The translations under genes and the position numbers were made by a program. DNA of 64,000 bases from Arcicella rigui (GTDB lineage: Bacteria > Bacteroidota > Bacteroidia > Cytophagales > Spirosomataceae), in NCBI RefSeq assembly GCF_034929435.1, contig NZ_JAYFUM010000005.1, forward strand, positions 1 to 64,000, read 5' to 3'. Below the pieces are notes generated by a model. The model had not been told where the DNA came from, did no database searches, and saw nothing but the letters and a program-made list of their open reading frames with translations. Below, piece by piece: positions 17,198 to 25,487 of this stretch (position 1 is its first letter; every line of letters begins with the position of its first letter).

Positions 17198-18361
17198 TTA
17201 AAATATAGAACCCAGCGACCTGCGAAAGTTTCTGGCAAATTGTGTCGTTTTGCTAAAAGTGTAAATTTCTACTTCTTTTTCAGCCAGTGTTTCCAAACTT
17301 TTCAGAAAAATCTGTTCTGTTTTTCCTTGCCAAGCTTGAAAAGTATTACTGATATTTTGATGTGTTGGTAAATACGCTATCAATCTACTTAAATCAAAAG
17401 TAGTATCTGCAATGCCCGCTCCAGCACGCTCACCATCCAAAGCATTGATTTGTTGCTCGATATGATTTGGAACTGGTACCATCATAATGGGTTTTCCCAA
17501 GTACATGGCCTCGCAAACAGATTCAAAGCCAGCCGTACAAACTAATCCCGAACAATCTTGCATCATGCTGAGAAATTTCTCGGCATTTACTTGATGAAAA
17601 GTCAGGTTTTCTTGGCATTGCCATTCGTCGGCAAATTCACGGTTATTCCAAAAACAATGTACTTCCACCTCACGATTGGCTGAATGCCAATTGATGATGT
17701 CTTCCGCCAATTTATGGTGTGTAATGTATGCCAACAAATAGGGTTTTTGTGTAGGTTTTAGGGCTTTTACTTCTTTGCGTAAAAGTGGAGGTGTAACGAT
17801 AATATCGTTGGCTTCGTCGTTGGGCATTTCCACGAACGACAAAGCTAACTTTTTAGTAGCATTCAGAGAGGTAAGATGGGTATTAAGATTGAGTAAAATA
17901 CGGTCAATTTTTTTATTGGGCAATGTTACGAATTGTTCGTGTAGCAACAAGTATTGATGTCCAATACAAACAACTGGAATATTTGGGCGATAAAATTGTG
18001 CATATAAACCACAAATAATATCATAGAAATTCACAATTACATCGGGCTGATGATGATTTACTTCGTCGGCCAAGTATTGAATGCTTTTACAATATTTTCT
18101 GAATCGAAAAAGATGCGTTTTGATGGTATCCCATACTTTCAAGGCTTTGGTTTGTCCATAAACCAAACTTGGTGCAGGAAAAGTACTGAGCGGAGCGGTA
18201 ATTTTCTCTTTAAAAAATGTGGGTAAATTACTTTCGTTTTCCATGCCTACCATTACCGAAACCACTTCATGTCCGGCGGCGGTAAGGATTTCAAAAAGGG
18301 AAATGGCTTGGGTTAAATGCCCACGACCTTCACCTTGTACTACAAATAAGTATTTACTCAT
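17198..18361 (-). CDS. Glycosyltransferase, MurG-like (GT-B fold)
   Basis: 387 residues. The N-terminal Rossmann half opens with LFVVQGEGRGHLTQA, a glycine-rich acceptor loop like that of MurG and UGT enzymes. The C-terminal half carries the donor-sugar signature: LVCTAGFESVCEAMYLGKP followed by PVPNHIEQQINA. No signal peptide, so it works at the inner face of the membrane. It lies 12 bp behind the LpxH-like phosphoesterase gene, so the two form an operon, which suggests lipid or envelope glycoconjugate synthesis. Donor and acceptor are unknown. Confidence 0.88.
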   Translation of the reverse strand: MSKYLFVVQGEGRGHLTQAISLFEILTAAGHEVVSVMVGMENESNLPTFFKEKITAPLSTFPAPSLVYGQTKALKVWDTIKTHLFRFRKYCKSIQYLADEVNHHQPDVIVNFYDIICGLYAQFYRPNIPVVCIGHQYLLLHEQFVTLPNKKIDRILLNLNTHLTSLNATKKLALSFVEMPNDEANDIIVTPPLLRKEVKALKPTQKPYLLAYITHHKLAEDIINWHSANREVEVHCFWNNREFADEWQCQENLTFHQVNAEKFLSMMQDCSGLVCTAGFESVCEAMYLGKPIMMVPVPNHIEQQINALDGERAGAGIADTTFDLSRLIAYLPTHQNISNTFQAWQGKTEQIFLKSLETLAEKEVEIYTFSKTTQFARNFRRSLGSIF

Positions 18362-18373
18362 ATTGGTTATTGA

Positions 18374-19210
18374 TTAAGAAATGCTCATAAAAATTCCTTT
18401 TGCCGTGCTGATTGCCTGCGAATCCAAGGCTTCATCGTTGCTTTCTTCTTCTACTTCAAGCGTACTTTCTTGGAGTAAATACAGCAAATCCCAATTACCC
18501 TGATAATCTTCTACCAAAGCCGTAAGCGATTCTACCCAGTCGCCTGAGTTCATATAAGTAATATCTTGGATTTGGCGAATATCAGGCTTATGGATGTGTC
18601 CGCAAATAATACCGTCGCAGTGATTTGCTCTGGCGAGTTCGGCGAGTTTTTCTTCAAAATCCGACACATAATTCACTGCATCTTTTACTTTTTGTTTAAT
18701 TCTTTGCGAGAAAGAATAATACGTAAAGCCTCGCCATTTGCGGTATTGATTGTATAATTTATTGATAGATAATAAAAAGTTGTACCCAATATCGCCCAAG
18801 TAGGCAAGCCACTTCATTTTAGAAGTAACCGAATCAAAAATATCTCCGTGTGTAATTAAATAACTTTTTGAACCCGACTGTAAAATGTAGTCACGTTGTA
18901 CGATAAAGTATTTTCCTAATTGAAAAGGAATGATTTGGTCTAAGAAATCATCATGGTTTCCTCTCAGATAAATTACTTTGGTATTATGATTTTCAATCAT
19001 TTTCAAAACCGCTCTAAAAAAAGCTGTATGCTTTTTCTTCCAAGAGCCGCCTTTTTTCAATTGCCAGCCATCAATAATATCACCGTTCATAATGAGCGTT
19101 TCACAAGTAATTGACTTCAAGAAAGCAGTTACTTCTTTAGCTTTTGAACCTTCTGAGCCTAAATGGACATCAGAAATGATGACGGTTTTGTATTGTTTCG
19201 GCGTTTTCAT
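18374..19210 (-). CDS. LpxH-like metallophosphoesterase
   Basis: 278 residues with the calcineurin-like metal motifs in order: DVHLGS at about 15-20, NGDIIDGW, RGNHDD, THGDIFD and GHIHKPDI. The layout matches the UDP-2,3-diacylglucosamine diphosphatase family, which cleaves the pyrophosphate in lipid A synthesis. Bacteroidota often carry extra LpxH-like paralogues, so the substrate is not certain. It is co-transcribed with the glycosyltransferase (12 bp gap) and preceded by a PhoB-type regulator on the same strand (63 bp gap). An acidic tail of about 25 residues is unusual but not disruptive. Confidence 0.88.
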   Translation of the reverse strand: MKTPKQYKTVIISDVHLGSEGSKAKEVTAFLKSITCETLIMNGDIIDGWQLKKGGSWKKKHTAFFRAVLKMIENHNTKVIYLRGNHDDFLDQIIPFQLGKYFIVQRDYILQSGSKSYLITHGDIFDSVTSKMKWLAYLGDIGYNFLLSINKLYNQYRKWRGFTYYSFSQRIKQKVKDAVNYVSDFEEKLAELARANHCDGIICGHIHKPDIRQIQDITYMNSGDWVESLTALVEDYQGNWDLLYLLQESTLEVEEESNDEALDSQAISTAKGIFMSIS

Positions 19211-19273
19211 AATCCAAAATTGTAGATTTACTTTAATCTTATGATTTCCTGAACATTAAAGGATTGTTAAGGA

Positions 19274-19960
19274 TTAATTTCTCGAAAACAAGTAGCCAAC
19301 TCCTTTGATGGTGCGGATATAATCTTCTCCAATTTTCTCACGAATCTTTCTGACATGAACATCTACCGTTCTTTCTGTCACGTGAATACCTTTGCCCCAA
19401 ACACTCGAAAGGATTTCGTCACGAGTATAAACTTTGTTGGGATTGCTCACGAAAAACATCAATAAGTCGAACTCTTTTTTAGGAAGTGTCCACGAAGAAT
19501 CTTTTACCGCAATCGAATAGTTTTGTCGATTGATGGTGAGGTCTTCTAATACCAATTTTTCTTCCTCGTAGTTTTCTGGACTATTGCGTTGAAAAACGGC
19601 TTTAATTCTACTAATCAAAGCTCTTGGTTTTACGGGCTTGGTGATGTAGTCGTTTGCCCCGATGTCAAAAGCAGCCACTTCCGAATACTCCTCTGTGCGA
19701 GCCGTCAAGAAGATGAGATAAGTATTTTTTAATTCTTTCGACTGTTTGATAATTCGCCCGGCTTCAATGCCATCCATTACAGGCATCATAATATCCATGA
19801 TAATCATGTCGGGCAAGAAAGTCTTGGCTACTTTTACGCCTTCAGCACCATCGCTGGCAGTTTCTATCAAGAAACCTTCTTTTTGTAAGTTATAAGCCAA
19901 TAATTCTAAAATATCGGGGTCGTCGTCAACCAATAGTATTTTCAGAGATAGGTCAATCAT
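19274..19960 (-). CDS. OmpR/PhoB-type response regulator
   Basis: 228 residues. Receiver domain about 1-120 with the acidic cluster 12-14, phospho-acceptor Asp56 in IIMDIMMP and Lys108 in ITKPVK. Winged-helix DNA-binding domain about 130-228 with TERTVDVHVRKIREKIG and the terminal IRTIKGVGYLF. It binds DNA as a phosphorylated dimer. No histidine kinase gene is adjacent, so the partner is elsewhere. The 63-bp gap to the phosphoesterase gene allows co-transcription. Confidence 0.95.
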   Translation of the reverse strand: MIDLSLKILLVDDDPDILELLAYNLQKEGFLIETASDGAEGVKVAKTFLPDMIIMDIMMPVMDGIEAGRIIKQSKELKNTYLIFLTARTEEYSEVAAFDIGANDYITKPVKPRALISRIKAVFQRNSPENYEEEKLVLEDLTINRQNYSIAVKDSSWTLPKKEFDLLMFFVSNPNKVYTRDEILSSVWGKGIHVTERTVDVHVRKIREKIGEDYIRTIKGVGYLFSRN

Positions 19961-20315
19961 AATGGATGTTGGTAAAGTTTATTGCGAAATTTTCACCAAA
20001 CTTACATCCCTAACATTATCTCTATGTTAAGCTTGAATTATGCTTTTTTTATGTTTATTACGAAACAAACATAGAAGTCATAAACCAAGTGAAATTACGT
20101 TGAAATGCTCCGAGAATTTTTGTTGCCTTTTTCATACATGTTGAATGTTTAAAATTTTCTTCAAAAATAGAGAATCAATGTAAACTCATTATTAACAGCA
20201 CTTTACGTTTCTATGAAGGATGCTGATAAAGTTTTTAATTAATATATCCATAATTATTTCTTAATCACTTTCTGGTAAAAGCTGTACTATTTTCGATTTC
20301 TAAATAAAAGAAATC
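19961..20315. other. Divergent promoter spacer
   Basis: 355 bp between the PhoB-type regulator and the ATP-grasp gene. Apart from a weak Bacteroidota-type -7 match near 20288, no repeat, hairpin or ORF stands out. Confidence 0.5.
20288..20295 (+). promoter_or_regulatory. Possible -7 promoter element of the ATP-grasp gene
   Basis: TATTTTCG differs by one base from the Bacteroidota TAnnTTTG consensus and lies 20 bp before the start codon. A convincing -33 TTTG is lacking, so this is a weak call. Confidence 0.25.
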
Positions 20316-21257
20316 ATGTCTGTTCAAAAACTCATTTATCTTTATTCAGATTCCAGCTTTACGCCATGGAAAGAGAATATTTTTGCAAGTACAGTTGCTA
20401 CTTTCTTGAAATCAACTCCCGACGAATATTATCCATATATTACTCATTTTGTAGGTTTTACCAATGAGTTTGCTGATTTCCTCAAACAATTCGACATGGT
20501 ATTTAATGTATGTTATGGTTTTGGCGAAGCTGGTCAGGCAGATATTGCACGTTGGTTAGACAGTCACGATATTCAACATACGGCAAGCCCTTATACCGTA
20601 CAAATACTTGCCAAAGACAAAAGTAATTTGCCACAAATTTGTGCATCAATCAATCTGAAAACACCCGCCATCGTATCATTGAGCGAGGTAGCCAACTTAC
20701 CCTACGAACGCTACATCGTAAAACATCGCATGGGAAGTTTACACTTAAATATGTTGGTATTTGATGCTTCTGAAATTCCTTATCAGACTTTACTCGAAAA
20801 AGAAGATTATATCATTCAACCTTATATTACAGGCAGAGAATTTACCGTTGCCGTCATTCCGAACGAAGAAGGAACAGATTATATAGCTTTATCGCCCTTA
20901 GAAATTCGCCCAGACGATGAACGAGAAGTATATATAGCAGGACAATCGTATGGCGTTACCGAAAAAATCTTGAATCCTGCTTTAGAAGAAAGTACCAAAC
21001 AAGAAATCATGCAAAAAGTGTTAGCACTGCATAAAAGCATGAAAATCAGAGGAATGTCTCGGACAGATATACGAATTCATCATGGTGAAATTTATATTTT
21101 AGACATCAATACCATGCCTAATTTGGATACTCGTAGCTTTTTGCCAAGTATCGCCCAAAACGAAGGCATTGATTTAAAAGAACTTTTCAGAAGAATTTTA
21201 TTAGTGACTAAAAGAGCTGTTAGCTATGAGCGACGAGCTGTGAGCTATCAGCTTTGA
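20316..21257 (+). CDS. ATP-grasp ligase, D-alanine-D-alanine ligase-like
   Basis: 313 residues with the three-part fold of D-Ala-D-Ala ligases. The N-terminal part has VCYGFGEAGQADIARWLDSH, where the family has a GxxGExG loop. The central ATP-grasp lobe has YIVKHRMGSLHLN and IIQPYITGREFTVAVIP. The C-terminal metal/substrate segment is SRTDIRI followed by ILDINTMPNLDTRSFLP. It probably forms a peptide bond between small amino acids, but side-chain choices differ from true Ddl, so the substrate is open. The last 13 or so residues (KRAVSYERRAVSYQL) are translated from an intergenic repeat that has supplied the stop codon. Confidence 0.85.
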   Translation: MSVQKLIYLYSDSSFTPWKENIFASTVATFLKSTPDEYYPYITHFVGFTNEFADFLKQFDMVFNVCYGFGEAGQADIARWLDSHDIQHTASPYTVQILAKDKSNLPQICASINLKTPAIVSLSEVANLPYERYIVKHRMGSLHLNMLVFDASEIPYQTLLEKEDYIIQPYITGREFTVAVIPNEEGTDYIALSPLEIRPDDEREVYIAGQSYGVTEKILNPALEESTKQEIMQKVLALHKSMKIRGMSRTDIRIHHGEIYILDINTMPNLDTRSFLPSIAQNEGIDLKELFRRILLVTKRAVSYERRAVSYQL

Positions 21258-21473
21258 GCTTTGAGCAATGAGCTATGAGATTTTAGCTGTGAGTTATCAG
21301 CTTTGAGCTTTGAGCAGTGAGCTATGAGATTTTAGCTGTGAGCGATGAGCCTTGAGATTTTAGCTGTAAAGTTTTTTAATAGTTATTGATTATTAAAGCT
21401 GATAACAAAAAATCTCAAGGCTCACAGCTCACAGCTCAAAGCTCAAAGCTGATAGCTCACAGCTATAAGCTAA
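21213..21473. repeat. GAGCTGTGAGC-family long inverted repeat
   Basis: Left part (21213-21368) is built from words GAGCTATGAG, GAGCTGTGAGC, CAGCTTTGAGC and GATTTTAGCTGTGAG. The right part (21396-21473) carries the complements GCTCACAGCTC, AAAGCTCAAAGCTG and ATAGCTCACAGC. The left side also contains an internal near-duplicate of about 64 bp. The element would fold into a very long imperfect hairpin. It begins inside the ATP-grasp coding frame. Confidence 0.85.
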
Positions 21474-21580
21474 TTTACAATTTCTTCACAATCCGATAGA
21501 AAAGTTTACAAATCTTTAATTGTCAGAAAAACAACAAGTTATCTTATAATTCAATCTTTGCACAACCAAAAATAAAATAG
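21258..21580. other. Spacer after the ATP-grasp gene
   Basis: Mostly filled by the inverted repeat ending at 21473, then about 110 bp of promoter-like AT-rich DNA before the phosphoesterase gene. Confidence 0.6.
21553..21560 (+). promoter_or_regulatory. Possible -7 promoter element of the phosphoesterase gene
   Basis: AATCTTTG is one mismatch from TAnnTTTG and lies 20 bp before the start codon. No matching -33 element is evident. Confidence 0.25.
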
Positions 21581-22513
21581 ATGCAAAGACGTGATTTACT
21601 TCGCCAATTAGGACTTGTAGCTGGCGGTTTATCTTTACCCAATATTGTAAAAGCACAGGAAAAACCTGTTGCTCCCAAAAGAGTACTCAGAATTGCCCAC
21701 ATTACCGATGTGCATATCGAAGAAGCCATTCCTTTGGTAAATTCTTCAAAAGGCTTTGCCAAATGTTTGCACCATATCCAAGACGAAGTAAAACCTGATT
21801 TGATTATCAATTCGGGCGATTGCGTAATGGATGCCCACAAACACCGCAAAGGCAATGTGAAAAAACAATGGAATTTGTTCAACGATGTACTGAAAGCTGA
21901 GAATTCACTACCGATTTATCACTCTGTTGGCAACCATGATATTTGTTGTGAAGGCGATAGCGAAAGTAATTTTGAAGATGGCAAAAAATGGGCGATGGAC
22001 GAAATGGGGATGGACAAACGCTATTATAGCTTTGATAACAAAGATTGGCATTTTGTAATGTTGGATAGCGTTCAGAAAAAGAAAGATGGCTCTTGGTACA
22101 CGGCTAATTTGGATGAAGAACAGTTCGATTGGTTGGAAAGAGACCTCAAGCATTTGCCTGAAAATAAACCAACCATGGTGATTTCGCACATTCCGATTTT
22201 GGCGGCTTGTGTATTTTTTGATGGCAATAATTTAAAAGAAAAAGATAATCGTTGGGAAGTACCGGGAAGTTGGATGCACACCGATTCAAAGAAAATTGCT
22301 GAATTGTTTCATCATCATAAAAATGTAAAATTGGCAGTTTCGGGACATATCCACCTCAGCGACCGTGTTGATTATAACGGGGTTTCGTACTGCTGTAATG
22401 GTGCGGTTTCGGGCAGATGGTGGTTTGGAAAATACCAACATACCGACGCTGGTTATGCTGTAATAGATTTGTACGACGACGGTTCGTTTACCAACCAATA
22501 TATTAGTTATTAA
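21581..22513 (+). CDS. Exported calcineurin-like metallophosphoesterase
   Basis: 310 residues. The N-terminus MQRRDLLRQLGLVAGGLSLP has twin arginines and a short hydrophobic run, so it looks like a Tat signal, with cleavage near VKA-QE. Metal-binding motifs follow in order: DVHIEE, NSGDCVMD, VGNHD, SHIPI and SGHIHLSD. Tat export fits an enzyme folding with its metals in the cytoplasm before release to the periplasm. The natural substrate (phosphodiester, nucleotide or phospholipid) is not evident. It is monocistronic with a perfect palindromic terminator 57 bp later. Confidence 0.9.
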   Translation: MQRRDLLRQLGLVAGGLSLPNIVKAQEKPVAPKRVLRIAHITDVHIEEAIPLVNSSKGFAKCLHHIQDEVKPDLIINSGDCVMDAHKHRKGNVKKQWNLFNDVLKAENSLPIYHSVGNHDICCEGDSESNFEDGKKWAMDEMGMDKRYYSFDNKDWHFVMLDSVQKKKDGSWYTANLDEEQFDWLERDLKHLPENKPTMVISHIPILAACVFFDGNNLKEKDNRWEVPGSWMHTDSKKIAELFHHHKNVKLAVSGHIHLSDRVDYNGVSYCCNGAVSGRWWFGKYQHTDAGYAVIDLYDDGSFTNQYISY

Positions 22514-22570
22514 TAAACACTTTATGAATCGGAATTTGGATTTTTGGTCATAAAGTGGTTATTCTTTCCT

Positions 22571-22600
22571 AAAAAAGGGGAGCAATTGCTCCCCTTTTTT
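22571..22600. terminator. Perfect palindromic terminator
   Basis: A perfect 30-bp palindrome, symmetric about AATT: six A, GGGGAGC, the centre, GCTCCCC and six T. It serves the phosphoesterase gene and the convergent minus-strand gene equally. Confidence 0.93.
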
Positions 22601-22619
22601 TATTTTAGTGAAACCCTTG

Positions 22620-22676
22620 TTGGCGTAGTGTTCTTATACTATTTACACAGTGACGTAGTGAAAAGCACTACGCCAA
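22620..22676. repeat. GGCGTAGTG inverted repeat, right of the 197-residue protein gene
   Basis: Perfect 11-bp arms TTGGCGTAGTG (22620-22630) and CACTACGCCAA (22666-22676), with a further GACGTAGTG word between them. The same word recurs as CTTGGCGTAGTGTT at 23451-23464, on the other side of the 197-residue protein gene. Confidence 0.75.
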
Positions 22677-22687
22677 GCGAAGGTAAG

Positions 22688-23281
22688 TCAAAATGGAAAA
22701 ACCTTTACCATATTACTTAAACTTGTTACCTTCGCTCCATATTTTTTGATATATTTTGATTGATTACCATATTTCTTATAGGTTTCGTACTTATCACCGT
22801 AAAAATACCATAACCAATTCCCTTTTGCTGAATTTAAACTAAAAAATTCATGCTCAGGGTCAAACGTATTGAATCCATAAAAGCTATAAATTATATGCTT
22901 CGAGTTATTTTCCAAACATTTAGCCTCAGCCAAAATAGTCCTCAGAACTTTAACTTTTTTTCCATTCAAACTTACATACGAATAGAGGAAAGGCGGTTTA
23001 TAATTACCAATCTCTTTATTATTGATTAAAAATACAAGTTTTTGATTCACAACAAAAATTGAATCTTGTAGTAAGTTTTTATAAATCAAATATTTAGATT
23101 TTATTTTTACACTGTTAATACCATTTGAACAATTGCATGATACTATTGTATCTTTTTTGATTAAGTCGTCAAATTTTTCTTGATATTGAATATTTTCGTT
23201 AGCCTCCTTTGAAGCATAATTATTGAAATAAAACCCAATTATGGATGATATTACTAAGAAAATTATATGGCAGGATTTCAT
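22688..23281 (-). CDS. Exported protein of unknown function, possible immunity protein
   Basis: 197 residues, no family recognised. It begins with a hydrophobic export signal (MKSCHIIFLVISSIIGFYF). The rest is polar and rich in Tyr, Lys and Asn, with Cys residues at about 49 and 51 (CNC). The minus-strand DNA just upstream holds the broken C-terminus of a phage-type lysozyme. A small exported protein directly behind a peptidoglycan hydrolase is the usual arrangement of a toxin and its periplasmic immunity protein. That role is inference. The gene and remnant are bracketed by GGCGTAGTG repeats. Confidence 0.65.
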   Translation of the reverse strand: MKSCHIIFLVISSIIGFYFNNYASKEANENIQYQEKFDDLIKKDTIVSCNCSNGINSVKIKSKYLIYKNLLQDSIFVVNQKLVFLINNKEIGNYKPPFLYSYVSLNGKKVKVLRTILAEAKCLENNSKHIIYSFYGFNTFDPEHEFFSLNSAKGNWLWYFYGDKYETYKKYGNQSKYIKKYGAKVTSLSNMVKVFPF

Positions 23282-23345
23282 AATATTGTTATTTCGTATT
23301 TATTAACAGAGCCGCACGGTTTTTTAAAAATTCTTTGTCTAAATT

Positions 23346-23483
23346 TTATTTCCATTCATGTTTTCCTCCTGGTAGTGATGTCCATTTACCACTTAATGCT
23401 TTCAGTGCTGCATTATACTGTCCAGTTTCCACTTTATCTGTAGCCCCTCGCTTGGCGTAGTGTTCCAACACTACGTCTTGTGT
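23346..23483 (-). pseudogene. Remnant of a lambda R-type lysozyme (C-terminal end)
   Basis: On the minus strand the frame reads TQDVVLEHYAKRGATDKVE, then TGQYNAALKALSGKWTSLPG and GKHEWK, then stop. This matches the end of the phage lambda endolysin R family, where an IKERGA segment is followed by a helix and then a WASLPG motif. The catalytic N-terminal part is absent: upstream of 23483 the frame loses similarity and meets a stop. No start codon or domain precedes it, so this is a decayed gene or a displaced toxin tip. It is followed on the same strand by the 197-residue exported protein. Confidence 0.6.
23456..23475. repeat. Short palindrome in the lysozyme remnant
   Basis: CGTAGTGTT and AACACTACG are perfect 9-bp arms with a 2-bp loop. 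The left flank GGCGTAGTG matches the repeat at 22620-22676. Confidence 0.65.
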
Positions 23484-23640
23484 AAGCAATGTTATATTGC
23501 AAAAATGCAAAGCATTTTACAATTATTTCTAAGTGTGTATTCAAATGAGAAAATATTTTTTCATTGACCAATATGACATTTATGCTTTTGTGATGTAAGT
23601 TTAATTGTCACATAAATATTCGTAATAAGGATAAAAACAA

Positions 23641-23683
23641 AAATCATCCTAAAGTAGGTAAAAGCCCATCTTTAGGATGATTT
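23641..23683 (-). terminator. Hairpin terminator after the small secreted protein gene
   Basis: Arms AAATCATCCTAAAG (23641-23654) and CTTTAGGATGATTT (23670-23683) are perfect complements. On the minus strand a T-rich tract follows. It lies just beyond the stop of the gene at 23704. Confidence 0.88.
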
Positions 23684-23703
23684 GTGTTTTATTAGGCATA
23701 AGC

Positions 23704-24063
23704 TTAATCAACTACTACATCTTTTTTCTTAATTGAATCCATCGCTACTTCTTGCTTTGGCTCAACTCTTTTATTGTACGGCATTTTAGGGTTTTGCCAA
23801 GCCAAGTACTCTTTCGCTGGCTGATTTCTAACAAATCCCAAACCTTTTTCAACTTTTGTTGAGGCAGGTTGTTTGTAATTGACATTTGCAACGCTAACGT
23901 CTTCGGTAACAGAAAGACTTTTCGTGAATTTCTTTGCAGCCGCTGCCTTGTTGGGATGTTTGTAATTATGTATGCTATAACCTGGGTCCGAAGGAATCTC
24001 CTGAGCGAACGAAGTACGAGCTGCGATTAGCAATACACTTGCCCAAAAAATTTTAGTTTTCAT
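23704..24063 (-). CDS. Small secreted protein of unknown function
   Basis: The start at 24063 gives a 119-residue protein opening MKTKIFWASVLLIAARTSFA, a clean Sec signal with cleavage before QEIP. The longer frame to 24141 would bury this signal behind 26 residues. The mature part is short, basic and low in hydrophobics, with an alanine/lysine patch AAAAKKF and an acidic/basic tail. No domain recognised. It sits alone with its own terminator. Confidence 0.6.
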   Translation of the reverse strand: MKTKIFWASVLLIAARTSFAQEIPSDPGYSIHNYKHPNKAAAAKKFTKSLSVTEDVSVANVNYKQPASTKVEKGLGFVRNQPAKEYLAWQNPKMPYNKRVEPKQEVAMDSIKKKDVVVD

Positions 24064-24511
24064 AGATTTTTGTTGTGATTTAATTGAAAAATTTCGTTTC
24101 AGAGTTTTGTAAAAAACACAAAAAATAAACTGTTTATCCAAAGAAATAAGATAGAGATTGAGATAAAAGTATCAGTTCAATTATGAGTGTTTTTACTTAT
24201 AACGAAAGATAAAAACAAATGTTTTAATAGCCAAATGAGGTATTTTAGGGCAAAAAGATGTGTTTTAAAGGAGTTTTTAAGGATTTTTTGGTGAATTTTA
24301 ATATTCCTCATTGATTAGTAAGAGGCTTTCATTTTTTATCAATCATTTGTTGAAAAAGTACTTTATTTTGGAAGCATAATATTTAAAAAAGAAAAATGAG
24401 AAAAAATGATTTTTTTTGAAAATAATTTTTTCTCAATAAAAAAAGGCTGCCCTTTTAGGGACAGCCTCATGATTTTCTGACTTAATTTAGAATGTGAATC
24501 TCTCTAAAAAA
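24064..24511. other. Spacer with a terminator
   Basis: About 450 bp of very AT-rich DNA. The only clear element is the terminator at 24437-24467. The promoter of the small secreted protein gene should be within the left 150 bp. Confidence 0.6.
24437..24467 (-). terminator. Hairpin terminator after tcdA
   Basis: Arms AGGCTG and CAGCCT, with an inner CCCT/AGGG pairing, form the stem. On the minus strand it is followed by seven T. It is 45 bp past the tcdA stop. Confidence 0.88.
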
Positions 24512-25321
24512 CTATTCTTCTTTTTTCTTTTTTGCCAATGCTTGTTGCTTTTTTTCTCGGCTTGCTAAGGCTTTCAGCTTTTTCTCCATTTCAATCGGGA
24601 AGCCTAATAAATCTCGGAGTACTACCGATGCACAAGCTCCACCAAAAGCCGCAGGCATATAAGAAATCGTGCCATAAGCTGATTTTTTGAAATTAGAGCC
24701 ATCCGTCAACATCAAAGAATCGTCCATCATTTTTTCGGTAGAATATACTGCTTTGATGCCCGAACGAATCCCCAATTTTCGCAAACGCTTACGAATCAAT
24801 GAAGCTAAATAACACTCACGAGTATCGAATAAATCGGCTGTACGAATTTTTGTTGGGTCAACTTTTCCGCCTGCACCCATCGAACTTACGATATTCAGAT
24901 TTTTAGCATGAGCAATCGTCAGAAGTGTCAATTTTGGCGTAATTGAATCAATGCAATCCATTACGTAATCAAAACGATTATTAGTCAATAATTCTTCCAC
25001 AGCTTCGGGCGAAAGAAACTGGCGAATACTGGTCAATTTCAGGGCTGGGTTAATTGCCAGCAAGCGTTCTTCCATCAAATCTGCCTTTGGCAAACCGTGC
25101 GTAGTTGCCAAAGCAGGTAATTGTCTATTTCTATTTGAAGGATCCACTACGTCGCCATCGACGATAGTCATTGTACCAACGCCCGAACGGGCAACGAATT
25201 CAGCCGCAAAAGAGCCAACACCGCCAAGCCCTACTACTAATACATGGGCATTTTGTAATTTCTGGATTCCTTCGTCTCCGACTAATAATTTGGTTCTTCC
25301 AAGCCAAGCTAAATCACTCAT
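24512..25321 (-). CDS. tcdA: tRNA threonylcarbamoyladenosine dehydratase (ThiF/HesA/E1-like)
   Basis: 269 residues. The E1-like nucleotide-binding loop GLGGVGS is at 31-37, Asp55 in IVDGD, and Arg64 and Arg66 in PSNRNRQL are the adenylation arginines. The body matches the TcdA/CsdL branch (MDCIDSITPKLTLL, SSMGAGGKVDPTKI). TcdA uses ATP to cyclise t6A37 of tRNAs to the hydantoin form. The Lys-rich tail (KKQQALAKKKKEE) is typical of the group. It is monocistronic, with a good promoter motif upstream and a terminator downstream. Confidence 0.93.
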   Translation of the reverse strand: MSDLAWLGRTKLLVGDEGIQKLQNAHVLVVGLGGVGSFAAEFVARSGVGTMTIVDGDVVDPSNRNRQLPALATTHGLPKADLMEERLLAINPALKLTSIRQFLSPEAVEELLTNNRFDYVMDCIDSITPKLTLLTIAHAKNLNIVSSMGAGGKVDPTKIRTADLFDTRECYLASLIRKRLRKLGIRSGIKAVYSTEKMMDDSLMLTDGSNFKKSAYGTISYMPAAFGGACASVVLRDLLGFPIEMEKKLKALASREKKQQALAKKKKEE

Positions 25322-25397
25322 GTTTCAATATTTATACTCACGACTACGCTGTCGGGAATTGCATGAAAAGGACTATTTTTTCAGTCCATCAATTCTA

Positions 25398-25405
25398 CAA
25401 ATTTA
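25398..25405 (-). promoter_or_regulatory. -7 promoter element of tcdA
   Basis: Read on the minus strand this is TAAATTTG, an exact match to the Bacteroidota TAnnTTTG -7 box, 77 bp before the start codon. The -33 TTTG is not at the ideal distance. Confidence 0.4.
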
Positions 25406-25487
25406 CTCAACTAAGCTCAAATTTTAAATAATTGGCAGAATCATTGTTACAAATCCCACTAAATGCCATAGAATTATATCGAAATTG

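Larger units (their letters stand above)
23282..23703. other. Spacer with lysozyme remnant and terminator
   Basis: About 420 bp. It contains the lysozyme remnant (23346-23483), a small hairpin AAAATGC/GCATTTT near 23502-23518 and the terminator at 23641-23683. The rest is AT-rich and featureless. Confidence 0.6.

Noticed and set aside
20316..21257. True D-alanine-D-alanine ligase (ddl)
   Set aside because: The fold matches, but the N-terminal Gly-rich loop and the substrate-side residues differ from canonical Ddl and no mur genes are nearby, so only a Ddl-like ATP-grasp label is given.
21213..21473. Insertion sequence or MITE with terminal repeats
   Set aside because: The arms are built from many short degenerate words rather than defined terminal repeats. 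There is no target-site duplication or transposase fragment.
22688..23281. Lipoprotein call based on the early Cys
   Set aside because: The only N-terminal Cys (residue 4) precedes the hydrophobic stretch, so it cannot be a lipobox cysteine.
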